This document shows positions 31,355 through 41,925 of a stretch of 64,000 nucleotides of DNA, piece by piece. Both the position numbers and the translations under genes were made by a program. How positions within the stretch are numbered: position 1 is the stretch's first letter; every line of letters starts with the position of its first letter. Under the pieces are notes generated by a model that saw only the letters and a list, made by a program, of their open reading frames with translations, did not search any database and had not been told where the DNA came from. The stretch spans positions 521,760-585,759 of the forward strand of contig GG745332.1 in the NCBI GenBank assembly GCA_000151295.1, written 5' to 3'. The DNA is from Allomyces macrogynus ATCC 38327. Lineage: Eukaryota; Blastocladiomycota; Blastocladiomycetes; Blastocladiales; Blastocladiaceae.

Positions 31355-34300
31355 ATGGTCGCAAACGTTACCCTGTCCATGCAGTCGCCGACGACGGCCA
31401 CCATGGCCGCGCACGGCCCGTGCCTTGCCGCACGCGTCGTCGCCGTTATCCAGGCCGCCGAGGCCGCCGCGCCGTGCTCCGAGGCGCCCGTCCTCGCTCG
31501 TGTCTGCGAAGTCGCTCCCGCCAACCACCCAGCCACGTCGGTGATTGTGTCGCATGGGTCGCGGCTGCTCGAGCGTGCCGTCATGGCGCGCAACGCGGCG
31601 ACCTCGACGACGCACCTGACGTGCTGGCCTGCATCGCCGCGCGCGCCGGCCATGCACGTTTCCTGGCGCGTGCAGCGCGAGACCGACGCCGCGTCGGCTG
31701 CCAAGTGTCCCGTCATGGGTGCCGTGGCCGCGTCGTCGTCGTCGAACGGGCGCGCGCCGTCGCCGTCGCCGAGCAAGGTGGGCCGGCATGGCAGCAAGCG
31801 CCGCGGTGGACGCAAGACGCCGCCCAAGGCGGTCGAGGCCCCGCTCGGCCACCCGCGCGTGTCGTCGATGACGACCACCGTTCACGTTGATGCGGAGCTC
31901 CTGCCGTACTTTTTGGACGAGGACGATGCGTGCGATTGGCACATGGCCGTACGCGACGCGTGCCCGGCTGCGCGGACCGACTACGCGGCTGCCAAGCGCG
32001 AAGCCGACGAGGCTTTTGTCGCCGCATCGAACACCGAGTTTGCGCATCGCGGGATTGGTGGTCTGCGCGTGGCCGTGCCGACGATGAACAACGAGGACCC
32101 GGATATTCTGCTGCAACGCATTGTCCTGCCGCTCATGGAGACGTACCTGACGCTGCTTACGCGGCACGCCGACGAAATGGCCGCGGCCGAGGAAGAAATT
32201 CGGCTCGGGCTGCCGGATCCCGAGGACCAGGATGATGTCGAGGCGTTGAAGTCAGTGCGCACAACGCTCAAGGAGACGGTGCGCGACTTGCCGCCCGCAG
32301 GCCCGGCGCACCCGCTGACGGCCGCTGAACTCGCGTGGGTTGCGCTTCGCAAGGGCCACTTGGCGCTCGCTCTGCACGAGTCGGGCGTCCCGCTGCCGTG
32401 CCTGCCCCCGCACGCTGATTTCGCACCGCGCCTGCTCGTCGATACCGTCAACAATGGCACGACGCCCGAGGACGAGACGCTCGCGGCCACAATCCCGCGC
32501 CGCGCCCGGTCGCTTGCCGTGGTCCTGCGCTCGCCGCGCCCGAGCTACATTGAGACGCTGTTTGTGCAGGCATTGCGCGGCGTGTCGGTCGCGCGCCCGC
32601 CCGTCTGGCTGCACCGGCAAGCTGGCCGGTACCTGCCCGAGTACATGGCCGCCAAGGGCACCAAGAACTTCCTCGATATGACGGCCGATCCGGTTCTGGC
32701 CGCTGAAATCACGCTGCAGCCCGTGTGGCGGTACAATGTCGACTGCGCCATTATTTTCTCGGACATCATGACGATCCCGCAGGCTCTTGGTATGGAGCTG
32801 ATCATGCAGCCCGGCCCGTTCTTCCCGAACCCGATTCGCACGCTCGAGGACATTGAGCGGCTCGCCTACCAGCCGGCCGTCCTGGAACACGTCTACGCGG
32901 CGTTGCGGCAGACGCGCGCGCAGCTCGCGCATGACAAGGCCCTGGTCGGCTTTTGCGGTGGGCCCTGGACGCTCATGGCCTACATGATTGGCAAGGACCT
33001 CGCCAAGAAGTGGCTGCACATGCACCCGGACTGGGCGCACCAGCTGCTGCGCAAGTGCACTGACGTGGCCATTGACTACCTTGCCAAGCAAGTGGACGCG
33101 GGCGCCGATGTGGTTCAAGTGTTTGAGTCCAACGCGGCCGACCTCGGCCCGGCCGATTTCTACGAGTTTGCGTTGCCGTACCTGACCGAGATCGCGCAGG
33201 GGGTCAAGGGTCGCCACCCGCACGTGCCCATGACCTTGTTCCCGCGCGGCGCCAACTACGCGACCGCGCGCATCGCGCAGGAGACGCTCTACGACGCTAT
33301 TTCCGTCGACTGGGCAGGCGTCCCCGCTGAGGCCCGCGCTGCTGCCGGCGAGTTTGTGACCTTGCAGGGCAACCTCGAGCCCGACGCGCTCTACGAGCCG
33401 CACGACAAGATCCGTGCTAAAGTGCGCGAAATGATTGCCGCGTTTGGCCGGCACCGGTACATTGTGAACCTCGGCCACGGGACCAAGCCCGACATGAACC
33501 CGGAAGCGATTGGCACTTTTGTCGACGAGGCGCAGACGGTCGTGATTGGGTCGCGCAACTCGCCGCTCGCTATGGCGCAGGCGCATATGGTCCAGGCCGC
33601 GCTCGAGCGTGCTGGTGTTGAGCAGGCCGAGCGGCACGCGGCCGCGCTTGGCCAGTCGAGCAACCCGGGCTGGTCGCCGGCGCCCAAGCACCGGTTCCGG
33701 ATCGATGGGGTCGCCACTAAGGGGGACAAGATTCTCGATGTCGCGCTTGCCAAGATCGGGTCGCGCGGTTTGTTCACCAAGGAACTCGAGTGGTCGCTGA
33801 TGCGCGGCCGCGTGCATCTCGTGCAGCACTCGCTCAAGGACCTCGAGACGCGGCAGCCCGCGGGGCTCGCTTTGGCTGCGGTCCTCAAGCGCGCTGACCG
33901 CCGCGATGCCCTCGTCTCGCGCTCTGAGCACAAGTACACGCTCGCCACTCTGCCCAAGGGCGCGACCGTCGGCACGTCGTCGTTGCGTCGTCGTGCGCAG
34001 CTCGCTGCCGTCCGCCCGGACTTGAATATCATTGACGTGCGCGGTAACCTGAACACGCGCATCGCCAAGCTCCTCGGCACGCACGCACCGACCGCTAATG
34101 TCCGGTACGACGCCCTCGTCCTCGCCATGGCCGGGCTCGAGCGTGTTCCGGAAGCGGGCGCGTTGCTCGCCGCGTGCCACGTGCAGGCCCTCTCCCCGAC
34201 CCCGGGCGCCAAGGCCGAACCCATCTTTGTCCCGTCCACGTCGCAGGGCGCGATCGGGGTCCAGGTGCGCGCGCGCGACCGCGGCGTGCGCCGGCTGTTG

Positions 34301-34633
34301 CGTGTCGGTGTCGATCATACCGCGACGCGCGCGGCGATCGCGCACGAGCGCGCGATGCTCGCTGCCGTCGAGGGTGGGTGCCAGGTGCCCGTGGCCGTGC
34401 TCGCGACCGCGCTCGATGTGCAGGGTAAGCCCCTGCCGTCCGAGTTTGAGGGCGGGAAGAAGGTGGAGTGGACGGCGGCGGATATTGCGGGGTGGCGGAT
34501 CGAAGGGCATGTCTGGAGTCTGGATGGGACGCGGCATGTCTCGGCGACGACCGGGTCGGGGATCGCCACAGCCAAGGAGCTTCTGCGGCTGGGTGGCGAC
34601 CGAATCATTGAGGATCTGCGGCGTGAGCTTTAG
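31355..34633 (+). CDS. Uroporphyrinogen decarboxylase - hydroxymethylbilane synthase fusion, 1092 aa, intronless
   Basis: Two heme-pathway enzymes in one uninterrupted frame. Residues about 395-725 are uroporphyrinogen decarboxylase (HemE/Hem12): PPVWLHRQAGRYLPEY, AIIFSDIMTIPQALGM with the key Asp, GFCGGPWTLMAYMI, VFESNAADLGPADFYEF and IVNLGHGTKPDMNPEAIG. Residues about 727-1092 are hydroxymethylbilane synthase (HemC/Hem3): VVIGSRNSPLAMAQAHMVQ, SRGLFTKELEW, VQHSLKDLETRQPAGLALAA, GTSSLRRRAQLAAVRPDLN, DVRGNLNTRIAKL and EGGCQVPVAV with the dipyrromethane-cofactor Cys. Both look full length and keep catalytic residues. The decarboxylase ends normally and the synthase starts two residues later, with almost no linker. 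The N-terminal 390 residues are unassigned: a Ser/Lys-rich stretch containing KCPVMG (Cys118-Pro119, like a heme-regulatory motif), then a helical region (DILLQRIVLPLMETYLTLLT). A later start at 31868 is possible. Confidence 0.95.
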   Translation: MVANVTLSMQSPTTATMAAHGPCLAARVVAVIQAAEAAAPCSEAPVLARVCEVAPANHPATSVIVSHGSRLLERAVMARNAATSTTHLTCWPASPRAPAMHVSWRVQRETDAASAAKCPVMGAVAASSSSNGRAPSPSPSKVGRHGSKRRGGRKTPPKAVEAPLGHPRVSSMTTTVHVDAELLPYFLDEDDACDWHMAVRDACPAARTDYAAAKREADEAFVAASNTEFAHRGIGGLRVAVPTMNNEDPDILLQRIVLPLMETYLTLLTRHADEMAAAEEEIRLGLPDPEDQDDVEALKSVRTTLKETVRDLPPAGPAHPLTAAELAWVALRKGHLALALHESGVPLPCLPPHADFAPRLLVDTVNNGTTPEDETLAATIPRRARSLAVVLRSPRPSYIETLFVQALRGVSVARPPVWLHRQAGRYLPEYMAAKGTKNFLDMTADPVLAAEITLQPVWRYNVDCAIIFSDIMTIPQALGMELIMQPGPFFPNPIRTLEDIERLAYQPAVLEHVYAALRQTRAQLAHDKALVGFCGGPWTLMAYMIGKDLAKKWLHMHPDWAHQLLRKCTDVAIDYLAKQVDAGADVVQVFESNAADLGPADFYEFALPYLTEIAQGVKGRHPHVPMTLFPRGANYATARIAQETLYDAISVDWAGVPAEARAAAGEFVTLQGNLEPDALYEPHDKIRAKVREMIAAFGRHRYIVNLGHGTKPDMNPEAIGTFVDEAQTVVIGSRNSPLAMAQAHMVQAALERAGVEQAERHAAALGQSSNPGWSPAPKHRFRIDGVATKGDKILDVALAKIGSRGLFTKELEWSLMRGRVHLVQHSLKDLETRQPAGLALAAVLKRADRRDALVSRSEHKYTLATLPKGATVGTSSLRRRAQLAAVRPDLNIIDVRGNLNTRIAKLLGTHAPTANVRYDALVLAMAGLERVPEAGALLAACHVQALSPTPGAKAEPIFVPSTSQGAIGVQVRARDRGVRRLLRVGVDHTATRAAIAHERAMLAAVEGGCQVPVAVLATALDVQGKPLPSEFEGGKKVEWTAADIAGWRIEGHVWSLDGTRHVSATTGSGIATAKELLRLGGDRIIEDLRREL

Positions 34634-35015
34634 GTTTTGATTGTTGGTGTGTGGGGTGGGCGTGCGGTTTCCGTCCTTTTGTTTTTGGTTGGGGATGCTG
34701 GTTTGCTGGTTCTTGGTTTGGGTGTTTCGTTCGCTCGTCGGTAACCGCCCGTGGGGGCATTCATTGAATACATATTGATGCTTAGTTTCAACTGATGTTG
34801 GAGAAGGTGGACCACGACGAACTCGGCGTTATGAAGGTGAACGGAACGACGGGAGACGACCGATGGCAATGATGAAGGACGATGAAGGACGGCGGACACC
34901 CAAACGCGTGTATTTTTGAACCAGAACGCAAACCAAAATCGAACAAACAGTGCCCAGCACGCAAGGACCACGACCAACGAAATAAAAAACCAAACTGAGA
35001 CCGACAAGAAAGCGC
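34634..35015. other. Convergent 3' region
   Basis: About 380 bases between two converging stops. The first half is T/G-rich (GTTTTGATTGTTGGTGTGTGG), the second A-rich on the same strand, as expected for two facing 3' UTRs. GAATACATATTGATG near 34,766 could be a polyadenylation-type element. Confidence 0.5.
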
Positions 35016-36535
35016 CTACGACGAGCTCTTCTTGGCCGCCCGCTTCTTGGCCCCTGCCGGCAACGCCTTGGCAGGCGACGCGGCAGCCTTCTTGGCCATC
35101 GACAGCTTCGACGCCGTCGTCTTCTTCGGCGTCGCCTGCGCTGCGGGCTCCTCGGCCGGCCGCTTCTTGCTCGCCAGCGGCGTCGTCGAGGCCTTGGTCG
35201 GCGTTGCCTTGGGGGTCGCGGCCTTCTTGGCCACGGGCTCCTCCTCGGCTTCGGACGGGGCCGCGGCGGCAGGCGCAGCAGCGGCAGGCTTCTTGCCATT
35301 GGCAGGCTTGCTCGCCTTCTTGGCGGCAGCAGGCGATGCAGCGGAGGCAGGGGTGGCAGCGGGGGCAGCGGCGGGGGCAGCCTTGGAGAGCAAGGCCTTG
35401 GCCGCGGGCTTCTTGAGCGCCGACGGCTTCGATGCCGCCGCTGCGGGTGCCGGGGACGGCGTCCGTGCCGGCGCTGGTGCCGGTGCCGCGGGCGCCTCGA
35501 CCTCCGGCTTCTCCTCCACCTCCTGCTTGACCTCGACCGCGGCGGGCACCTCCTTCTTGCCCTTCTTGGTCGCCTCCGCGACCTGAGCCTCGGCCATTTC
35601 CACGTCCGAGTCGGACGCGTACTGGTCCATCTTGAGCTCGTTGAGTGCCTTCTTGGCCTTGCGACGCGCGGCCTTGGCCTCGGCCGACATGGGCTTTTGC
35701 CGCTTCACGCCGGTGGCCGTCGGCAGTGACATGTAGAACGGCAAGCTCGGCACGTCGTCGATCACGACCGCGAGCTGCTGCACGTTCTTGATCCCGCCCA
35801 CGCGCTTGGGCAGCGCCGCCAAGACGGCGGAGACGGCCATTTCCACGTTCTCGGCAATCGCCTCGAGCGTGTGCTGCGTGAGGGAACCGACCTGCACGCT
35901 CAGGCAGTTACCGGCGGGGATCTTGAACGTGGCCGAGTGCAACACGGTCGCGAGCCGCTGCGGCGTCAGCGAGTTGAGCTTGATGGGCGTCGGCGACCTG
36001 GAAATTGATGGGTGAATACAGAGTCAGGTTTTCCACCAATTTGGGTCCATTTTCGCCGCCGATCGGCAATCACATACTTGCGGTTATGGTGGAACGACTT
36101 GCCGAGGATCTTGGGCAGCATTGGAACAATGCTGTCGTCGGCGAGGAATACGTCGTAGGTCTTGGCGAGCATGCGCTTTTCCTCGTGCGTGGAAAACTTT
36201 TTGCGCAGCTTGCTGATGCCAATCACCTTGTCGACCTTGGTGCCATGCCGCGCCAGCAGTTCCTTGGCGTCCGACTGCGGGTCCTTGACAAACAGGCAAA
36301 TGGAGGGCGCGGCGGTCGCGTCGATGGTGCCGTCGGCCGAGACACCCGAGTGGAGTGCGTGCGGCAGCTTGACCGTCTTGAAGTTGGACGGCTTGGACCG
36401 CGGCACCTGCTTGAAGACGAGCGACACGCGAACGGCCGCGTCGGCCTCGAGCAAATCGTTGGAATTGGCGGCGTGCGCTTTCTGAAGGGCCGCGAGGGCG
36501 CTGTGCAGCTGCGTGCGGGCCTGCTCGTCCAACAT
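35016..36535 (-). CDS. Ribosomal L1-domain ribosome-biogenesis protein (Utp30/RSL1D1-like), 479 aa, two exons
   Basis: Nucleolar L1-fold proteins of this group bind pre-rRNA. Exons 36535-36078 and 35997-35016 join in phase 2. The L1 domain spans residues about 35-245: VRVSLVFKQVPRSKPSNFK, SICLFVKDPQSDAKELLARH, VIGISKLRKKFSTHEEKRML, YDVFLADDSIVPMLPKILGK with SFHHNRK, then the second lobe SPTPIKLNSLTPQRLATVLH, TFKIPAGNCLSVQVGSL and PFYMSLPTATGV. The last 230 residues are a Lys/Ala/Pro-rich histone-H1-like tail ending AGAKKRAAKKSSS, typical of nucleolar proteins. An alternative ATG at 36589 would add 18 residues. Tandem with URB2, another ribosome-assembly gene, about 900 bases away. Confidence 0.85.
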
Positions 36536-37449
36536 CTTGTTCGTGCGCGGGGTGGGGGTTGGGTTACGGGTTGATGGGGCCGTTTCCAACGTGCACGGCT
36601 CACCACTGGGAGTGGTGTCGCGAGTGATCTCGAGTGCATGTTGACTGCATCAGCTGCCGGCACGTGGCCCGCTGACCTCTTGGACACAAGGCGTTGCCAT
36701 GAGCTTGCCCACCTCAACCCTGCCTCACTCCGCTGTGAAAGTGGAGAGATCGCGAGGCAAAGTGGTGTCTTGCCTGTGGTGGAGCGACGAGAGCGTCTCT
36801 CGACCACAGATGGCCCGGTGCGTCGAGAAATCCTTGAGATTCCGGTTGAACGCGACCATGTATTTAGATGGATGAAGATGATATCGAAATGATGCTGCCG
36901 CCGACGTGGCCGCACCTTGAGATTCCCGTCGAACGCGAGCAAGGAACCTCAAGGGGCGGGGCGGGCGCTGCTATGAAGGCCGCACCGACTCACCAGCACG
37001 GCAAAACTGCGTTGCAGCGTCAGCGGCTGAACCGCGCGGTATGCTGGCAAACGTGCACAATCGCACACCGCTCCACGGAAATTGACCAAACGAGCAAAGA
37101 AGAAAAGCAAAGCGGCAAACGGCATGATGAAAGGGACGACAGAACGACATCAAACGAGGGCCTGGTTGACGATCGCTCGCGCAGCAAACTTGCACCCCTT
37201 GCGCAAAGCACGCGACCGAGCTTGCCTGCCGACGCGAAATACGAGCTCGATCAATGTCTCACGGTCGGCCGTGGGATGTGTGATTTACACATGGTTCGAA
37301 GAGCTTATGAGCTGCCCAAGACACCGCCAACTTGAACCGATTTCACTTCACCGCCAGCAGGCAACACGCAACAGATTCACAGAACGAAGCAAAGCAAAAA
37401 GGAAATCCATTCAAAACCAAATCCAACACCCCAACCAACTCCGCCCCAC
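36536..37449. other. Intergenic region between the L1-domain gene and URB2
   Basis: About 910 bases, more AT-rich than the average here. No gene seen; short frames have non-coding composition. It should contain the promoter of the L1-domain gene and the URB2 3' end. Confidence 0.5.
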
Positions 37450-40400
37450 TCAAATCTTCCCGTGGTACTTGTGATATTTGTCGTGATCCGCGACCAGCTC
37501 CTTGACCGCCTGCTTGGCCGAATTCGGCACCGCCTGCAACAAGTACGCCAAATCGTGCTGCTGCTGCAAGTCCAGCAGAGCATAGAGCCCCTGGACGAGC
37601 ACCTGCTTGACGCGCGCATCCGCAATCGCCCACCCGAACCGCGGATGGTACGCCGGCAAATTGAACGTCTGGTACAAGATATACTGCGTGACGATCGGCG
37701 CCACGTGCACGGCAAACGGCTTCACGAGCTGTGCCGACGACGTGGCGCGCAGCGACAGGAGCATCGCTGCCGATAAGCGCGGAATACTGGCGACGAGTCG
37801 TTCCCAGGTCTGCGCGGCCGCGAGCGGGAGCGGCGCGAAGACGGTCAGGACGGGCATGCCCAATGAGACGGGGAGGGTGGACGTGGCCGTGGCGGGGGCG
37901 CCGTCGGCGGTCCCGTCCTTGCGCGCGAACCGCCCGGGCTCGAGGAACGCGAGCAGCATGTCCTTGATCATGATGCACAGCATCGCGGGCGAGTCGAGGA
38001 TCGCGCGGCGCTGGTGCTGCAGGATCGCTGACAGAACGCGCGCGACAGAGTTGAACATGGCGACACGGTCGGGCTCGGATATGGTCGCGACGGGCACGTG
38101 GGCAAAGAAGCGTTCGGCGAAGGGCCGCTCCGTCAGGTGCGACATGACAAGCAGGACCTGCGAGACGACGCGCACGGTCAGACGGCCCAACTACAAGACG
38201 TACATGATGAAACGGTGAGACGATGGTCAAGGAGGGCAGAACGACTCGCCGAGAAAGCAGGTAAAACTTACACGATCCAACGTCCGCTCCAGCACCTGCA
38301 TGACCGTGCAGTACTGGGCGACCGACACGATCAGCTCGGCCACGTCGAGAATCTTCTTGAGCAGCGCGCGCAGCACCTGCTTCACCGCGTGCGGGTGCCG
38401 CGTCGCATTGTAGACGTAGACGTGCACGAGCGTGAGCCAGTGCGACAGCGACGTAGCCGACACCGGGTACTCGAGCAAGTGCTGGACCGCGGCCTTGAGG
38501 TCGTTGGCGTCGGTCAAGTGCTGTGCGTGAAGCTCAATCGCACGCACGACGAGCGGGTCGAGCTCGTCGCCCGAGTTGAGGACTGCCGACAAACAGCCGA
38601 GGAACGACTCGAGCGCTACAGTCGTTGCGTCGGAAGTCGACACGGCCGCCTGCAGAAGCGGTCGAGCTTGCTGGACGAGAGGGTCCGTCACGTTGGTGGC
38701 AAAGATGGCGGGTGCGAGGTCGTCACGGAGCGCCATTGCGCTCTTGGACGAGAGCCAGTCGGCGAGAAGACGGTGCGCAAAGAGCGGGTCGGACGAGAAA
38801 ATCGGGTCGCGGAGCAGGCGCAGAGCGGCTTGGCGACGCACGTCAAAATCGTGCGCGACCAAGCTCTTTTGCGCGAGCTGGTAGGCCAAGATTACGTCCG
38901 TCGCAGACTGCTCCTGCTCAGAGCCGACAAACGTCTTGAGAAGGTTCAACGGCTCGGTCTATGGATGATGCATTCAAGAGAACGTCAGTCGTGAACGGAC
39001 CAGAACAACAAGACACGCCGTGGAAAGAACAAGACGCACCAGCGTCGCTTCAAGCGAAATGAGGACTTGCTTGATGTTGGAGCGAACAGTCTCGTCATGC
39101 GTCGACAGGCCCACCACTTGAGCAGCAATCGCGTCCCTGTCCGACTTGGCAAAGTACTGACTCGGGAACTGGACCAGGAGCTTAAGCTTGGGCGGCGTCA
39201 TGCCCGTCTTGAAGTACTCGACCACGTGCGGGCGGAGCCACGACATCTCGTAGAACATTGCCGAGTAGAGCACCTCGGTGGAAACGGATGCCATGGAGAA
39301 GGCCGAGGCGCCGACACTGGTCGAGTCGAGCGTGGCGACAAAAAGCTGTGCAATTGCTTGCTGCTGCGACGCGCTCGCGGAATGGCTGGGTGGTGAAACG
39401 AGAGTGAGGTTAGAACACATTCTCTACAGCAATAGTCGAGGAGTTCACGTACCCGAGCTGGTCGAAAAACTGGACGAGGGTCATCCACCAATACACCATG
39501 TTCTGCGACCCGTCTACCTCCCACAAGACACCCGACCACGACTCAGCCGTGGGCAGGTCTTCGACCGAGAAGGCGCCGACGGCCGCCTCGATGAGCGGCG
39601 CCATGGAGCCCGCCGAGCCAATCAGATCAGTCGTTTGCAAGACGACCGCAGCGCCAATCCACGGTGCCTCGCCGACGGCGCGGCGAGCCAATGCCGTGAG
39701 CATCGTTTCATCTGCGAGCAGGAGCTCACGGTACTCAACGAGCGTGTCAACGGCTTGCAAGTGCAAATGAATTGCAGCGGGCCCAAACTGGTCCTGGACG
39801 TACTGGAGCACGGTCTGGGCCAGACGCTGCCGCTGGTCTTGGAATGCGGGCGACATCGGGATCGCATCAAGCAAGACGTGCAAGTACGCGGCAATGACGA
39901 GAGCCGCCGTCGCGTCGGTCGTGGCCTGCTGGACGCCGAACAAGGCGTCGAAAATCGTGAACCAGGAAGCGGTCGGCAAATCGGCCATGGCCTCAGCAAA
40001 CCGGTCGAGCACCGTCGAGTCGGCGAGCAAAGCGGCACGGTTCTCGACGAGGTTGCCGACCTGGGCCAGAGCCTCAATGAGAACGTTCAGGGCGCGTGAC
40101 TGCGCGTACAAGTCGATCAAGTCGGCGACGAGAGCGGCCGTGCGAACGTGGAGCCTCTCAGCGAGATGCGCAACGATTTGGACAACGGACGGGAGCGCCA
40201 TGTCGATGACCTTGATCCCAAGACGACCACACATGGCAAACCGTTCCACGGCGGCAACGGCCAAGCGGTCGTGCTGCTTGACGGCCGTATCATCAGCAAT
40301 CAAGAGCGACTGCGCCAACGTCGTCGCCATCCAATCGTCGCGGTCGTCGGTCATGCGCAGCTTGCCCTGGTCGATCAACACGGCGAGGAACTGGCTCTGG

Positions 40401-41524
40401 AGAAGGTAGCGGTTTGGGTGCTCGGACGGGATCAGCTCGACATACGCCATATAGGCGGCAAAGAGGTTCAGCGTGCTGATGGCCGCGTTGGCCTCGGTCA
40501 GCTTGGTGACCGTGAGCGAAAAGACAAACGGGGTGAGCGTCGCCAAATCTGTCAGGTGGGCAACTTAGAGTCAGCACAAACAACCAGTGAGCTGGGAGGA
40601 GAACAGCTGGAATTGTACCGTCGGCGTTCAGCGCACGAATCGCCTTGGCCAGTTCTGGGAACACGATCACCGGGGCCTTGCTCGCCGGGGTCGACGATCG
40701 CGCGCGCTTGTTGGTGGGCTGCGCTGCGACGGGCGCAATGTGATCTGCATACTGCGCGCACGACATGGCCACTTCTTGGGCGAGCTCCATGGAAAAGAGC
40801 CCGGCCGTCAAAATGGCCTTGACTGACGCGTCCATGCCATGGCGAGACGCAAACGCGAGCTCAGGGAGCAACGAGCACACGACACCTACGTTCTTCTTGG
40901 GCTGCGCGCTCAACTCCAGGACATGAGCAAGCGAATCGAGAAGTGCCTCAGCGAGCTTTGCCAGAACGGGCGCGACGGCGGTGGTCTTGACGGCGTTGCG
41001 GATGAGACCGGCCCATGCCTCGAGAGACACCTTGGGCGACTTTTCCAATGTGGCGGCGACGCGACAGTACGTGGCCATGACAACGTCGGCGAGCGCGCGC
41101 ATCGTGTCGGCGTTGGGGCTGCTGATAGTCGAACATGACGCGATGAACGCGGGAAAGACTTGGAAGAGCGGCGCCTTGATGGTGGTCAAGTTGGATGCAC
41201 CAAAGCTGGGCGACGCGAGAATGTCGCTCAGAAGCGTCCAGTAGACGGGCGCGAGCAGCGGCGTCTCGCCCAATCTGAAAATACGCCGAAAACACGTCAG
41301 AACAGAGCGTCCGCCGTAGCCGGTGTCTTGTATTGTCGCTGAACATACACTTGCTGCTCCCATGTGCGCGACTTCAAAATGGCGTTGATGGTCCAGTCGG
41401 CGAGCACATCGGCCTTGTGCGGGATGCGAATGGTTGCGTCGCGAAACGCGAGCTGGGCCAGGGCCAGCTTTTCGGCGGCCGGCACCGCGCTCGATTTGAG
41501 CGCCTTGGTCAGTGCCTCGGCCAT
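37450..41524 (-). CDS. URB2: URB2/NPA2-type pre-60S ribosome biogenesis protein, 1233 aa, six exons
   Basis: Urb2 is a large nucleolar helical-repeat protein of early pre-60S particles. Exons 41524-41349, 41274-40619, 40548-39453, 39385-39040, 38958-38272 and 38190-37450 join with phases 2, 1, 2, 0, 0. The N-terminus fits the family: MAEALTKALKSSAVPAAEKL, then HKADVLADWTINAIL. Most of the protein is alpha-helical repeat with no other motif. The diagnostic part is the C-terminal Urb2 domain: IVTQYILYQTFNLPAYHPRF, VKQVLVQGLYALLDLQQQHD and LVADHDKYHKYHGKI, where the family ends in a similar short 'K-Y-x-G-K' tail. Length is near yeast Urb2 (about 1174 aa). It shares a 400-base divergent promoter with the gene at 41,926. 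Confidence 0.78.
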
Positions 41525-41925
41525 TGTTGCAGCTGCTCGTGGTCTGCTTTGCCGCCGCCACGGCCTCGTTGATCACGACAAGGGGAAGGTGGAAGCGGAG
41601 ACAGGTGCGGGACACTGCGACTGTCAGGTGACTGCCCATGACCCGTTGGCAAGCACATTTTTGGTCGTTGTCTGCCTGCGATCACAGAGCTCCACTCTGT
41701 TCTTTTCGTCGTTGGCAACGACGTTGCCCCCAGCAAGCGCTTCTCTCCACTCGCAACTGCCCGCAATCTCGTTATTCTCTCGATTGAAACCAAGTTTGCC
41801 GAGCACTGGCCACGCGCGCGCTCCCGCCCCGCCTATCCCCCGCTCTTTTCGCGCCCGCAACTTCATAGACGGCGCTGTGTATTCGGCCGACGCGCTTCTC
41901 CTCGCACATCCCCACCTTCTCCACC
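41525..41925. other. Divergent promoter of URB2 and the 445-aa gene
   Basis: 400 bases with no gene. It has T-rich/C-rich sequence such as CTCTGTTCTTTTCGTCG near 41,693 and GTTATTCTCTCG near 41,771. Confidence 0.5.

Noticed and set aside
31355..32540. N-terminus of the heme fusion as a fused uroporphyrinogen-III synthase or 5-aminolevulinate synthase
   Set aside because: No motifs of either enzyme are visible; only the short Cys-Pro motif recalls aminolevulinate synthase leaders.
32252..34537. 761-codon open frame antisense to the heme fusion
   Set aside because: It is Arg/His/Leu/Gly-rich with no motifs and arises from the codon bias of the enzyme on the plus strand, whose catalytic motifs are unmistakable.
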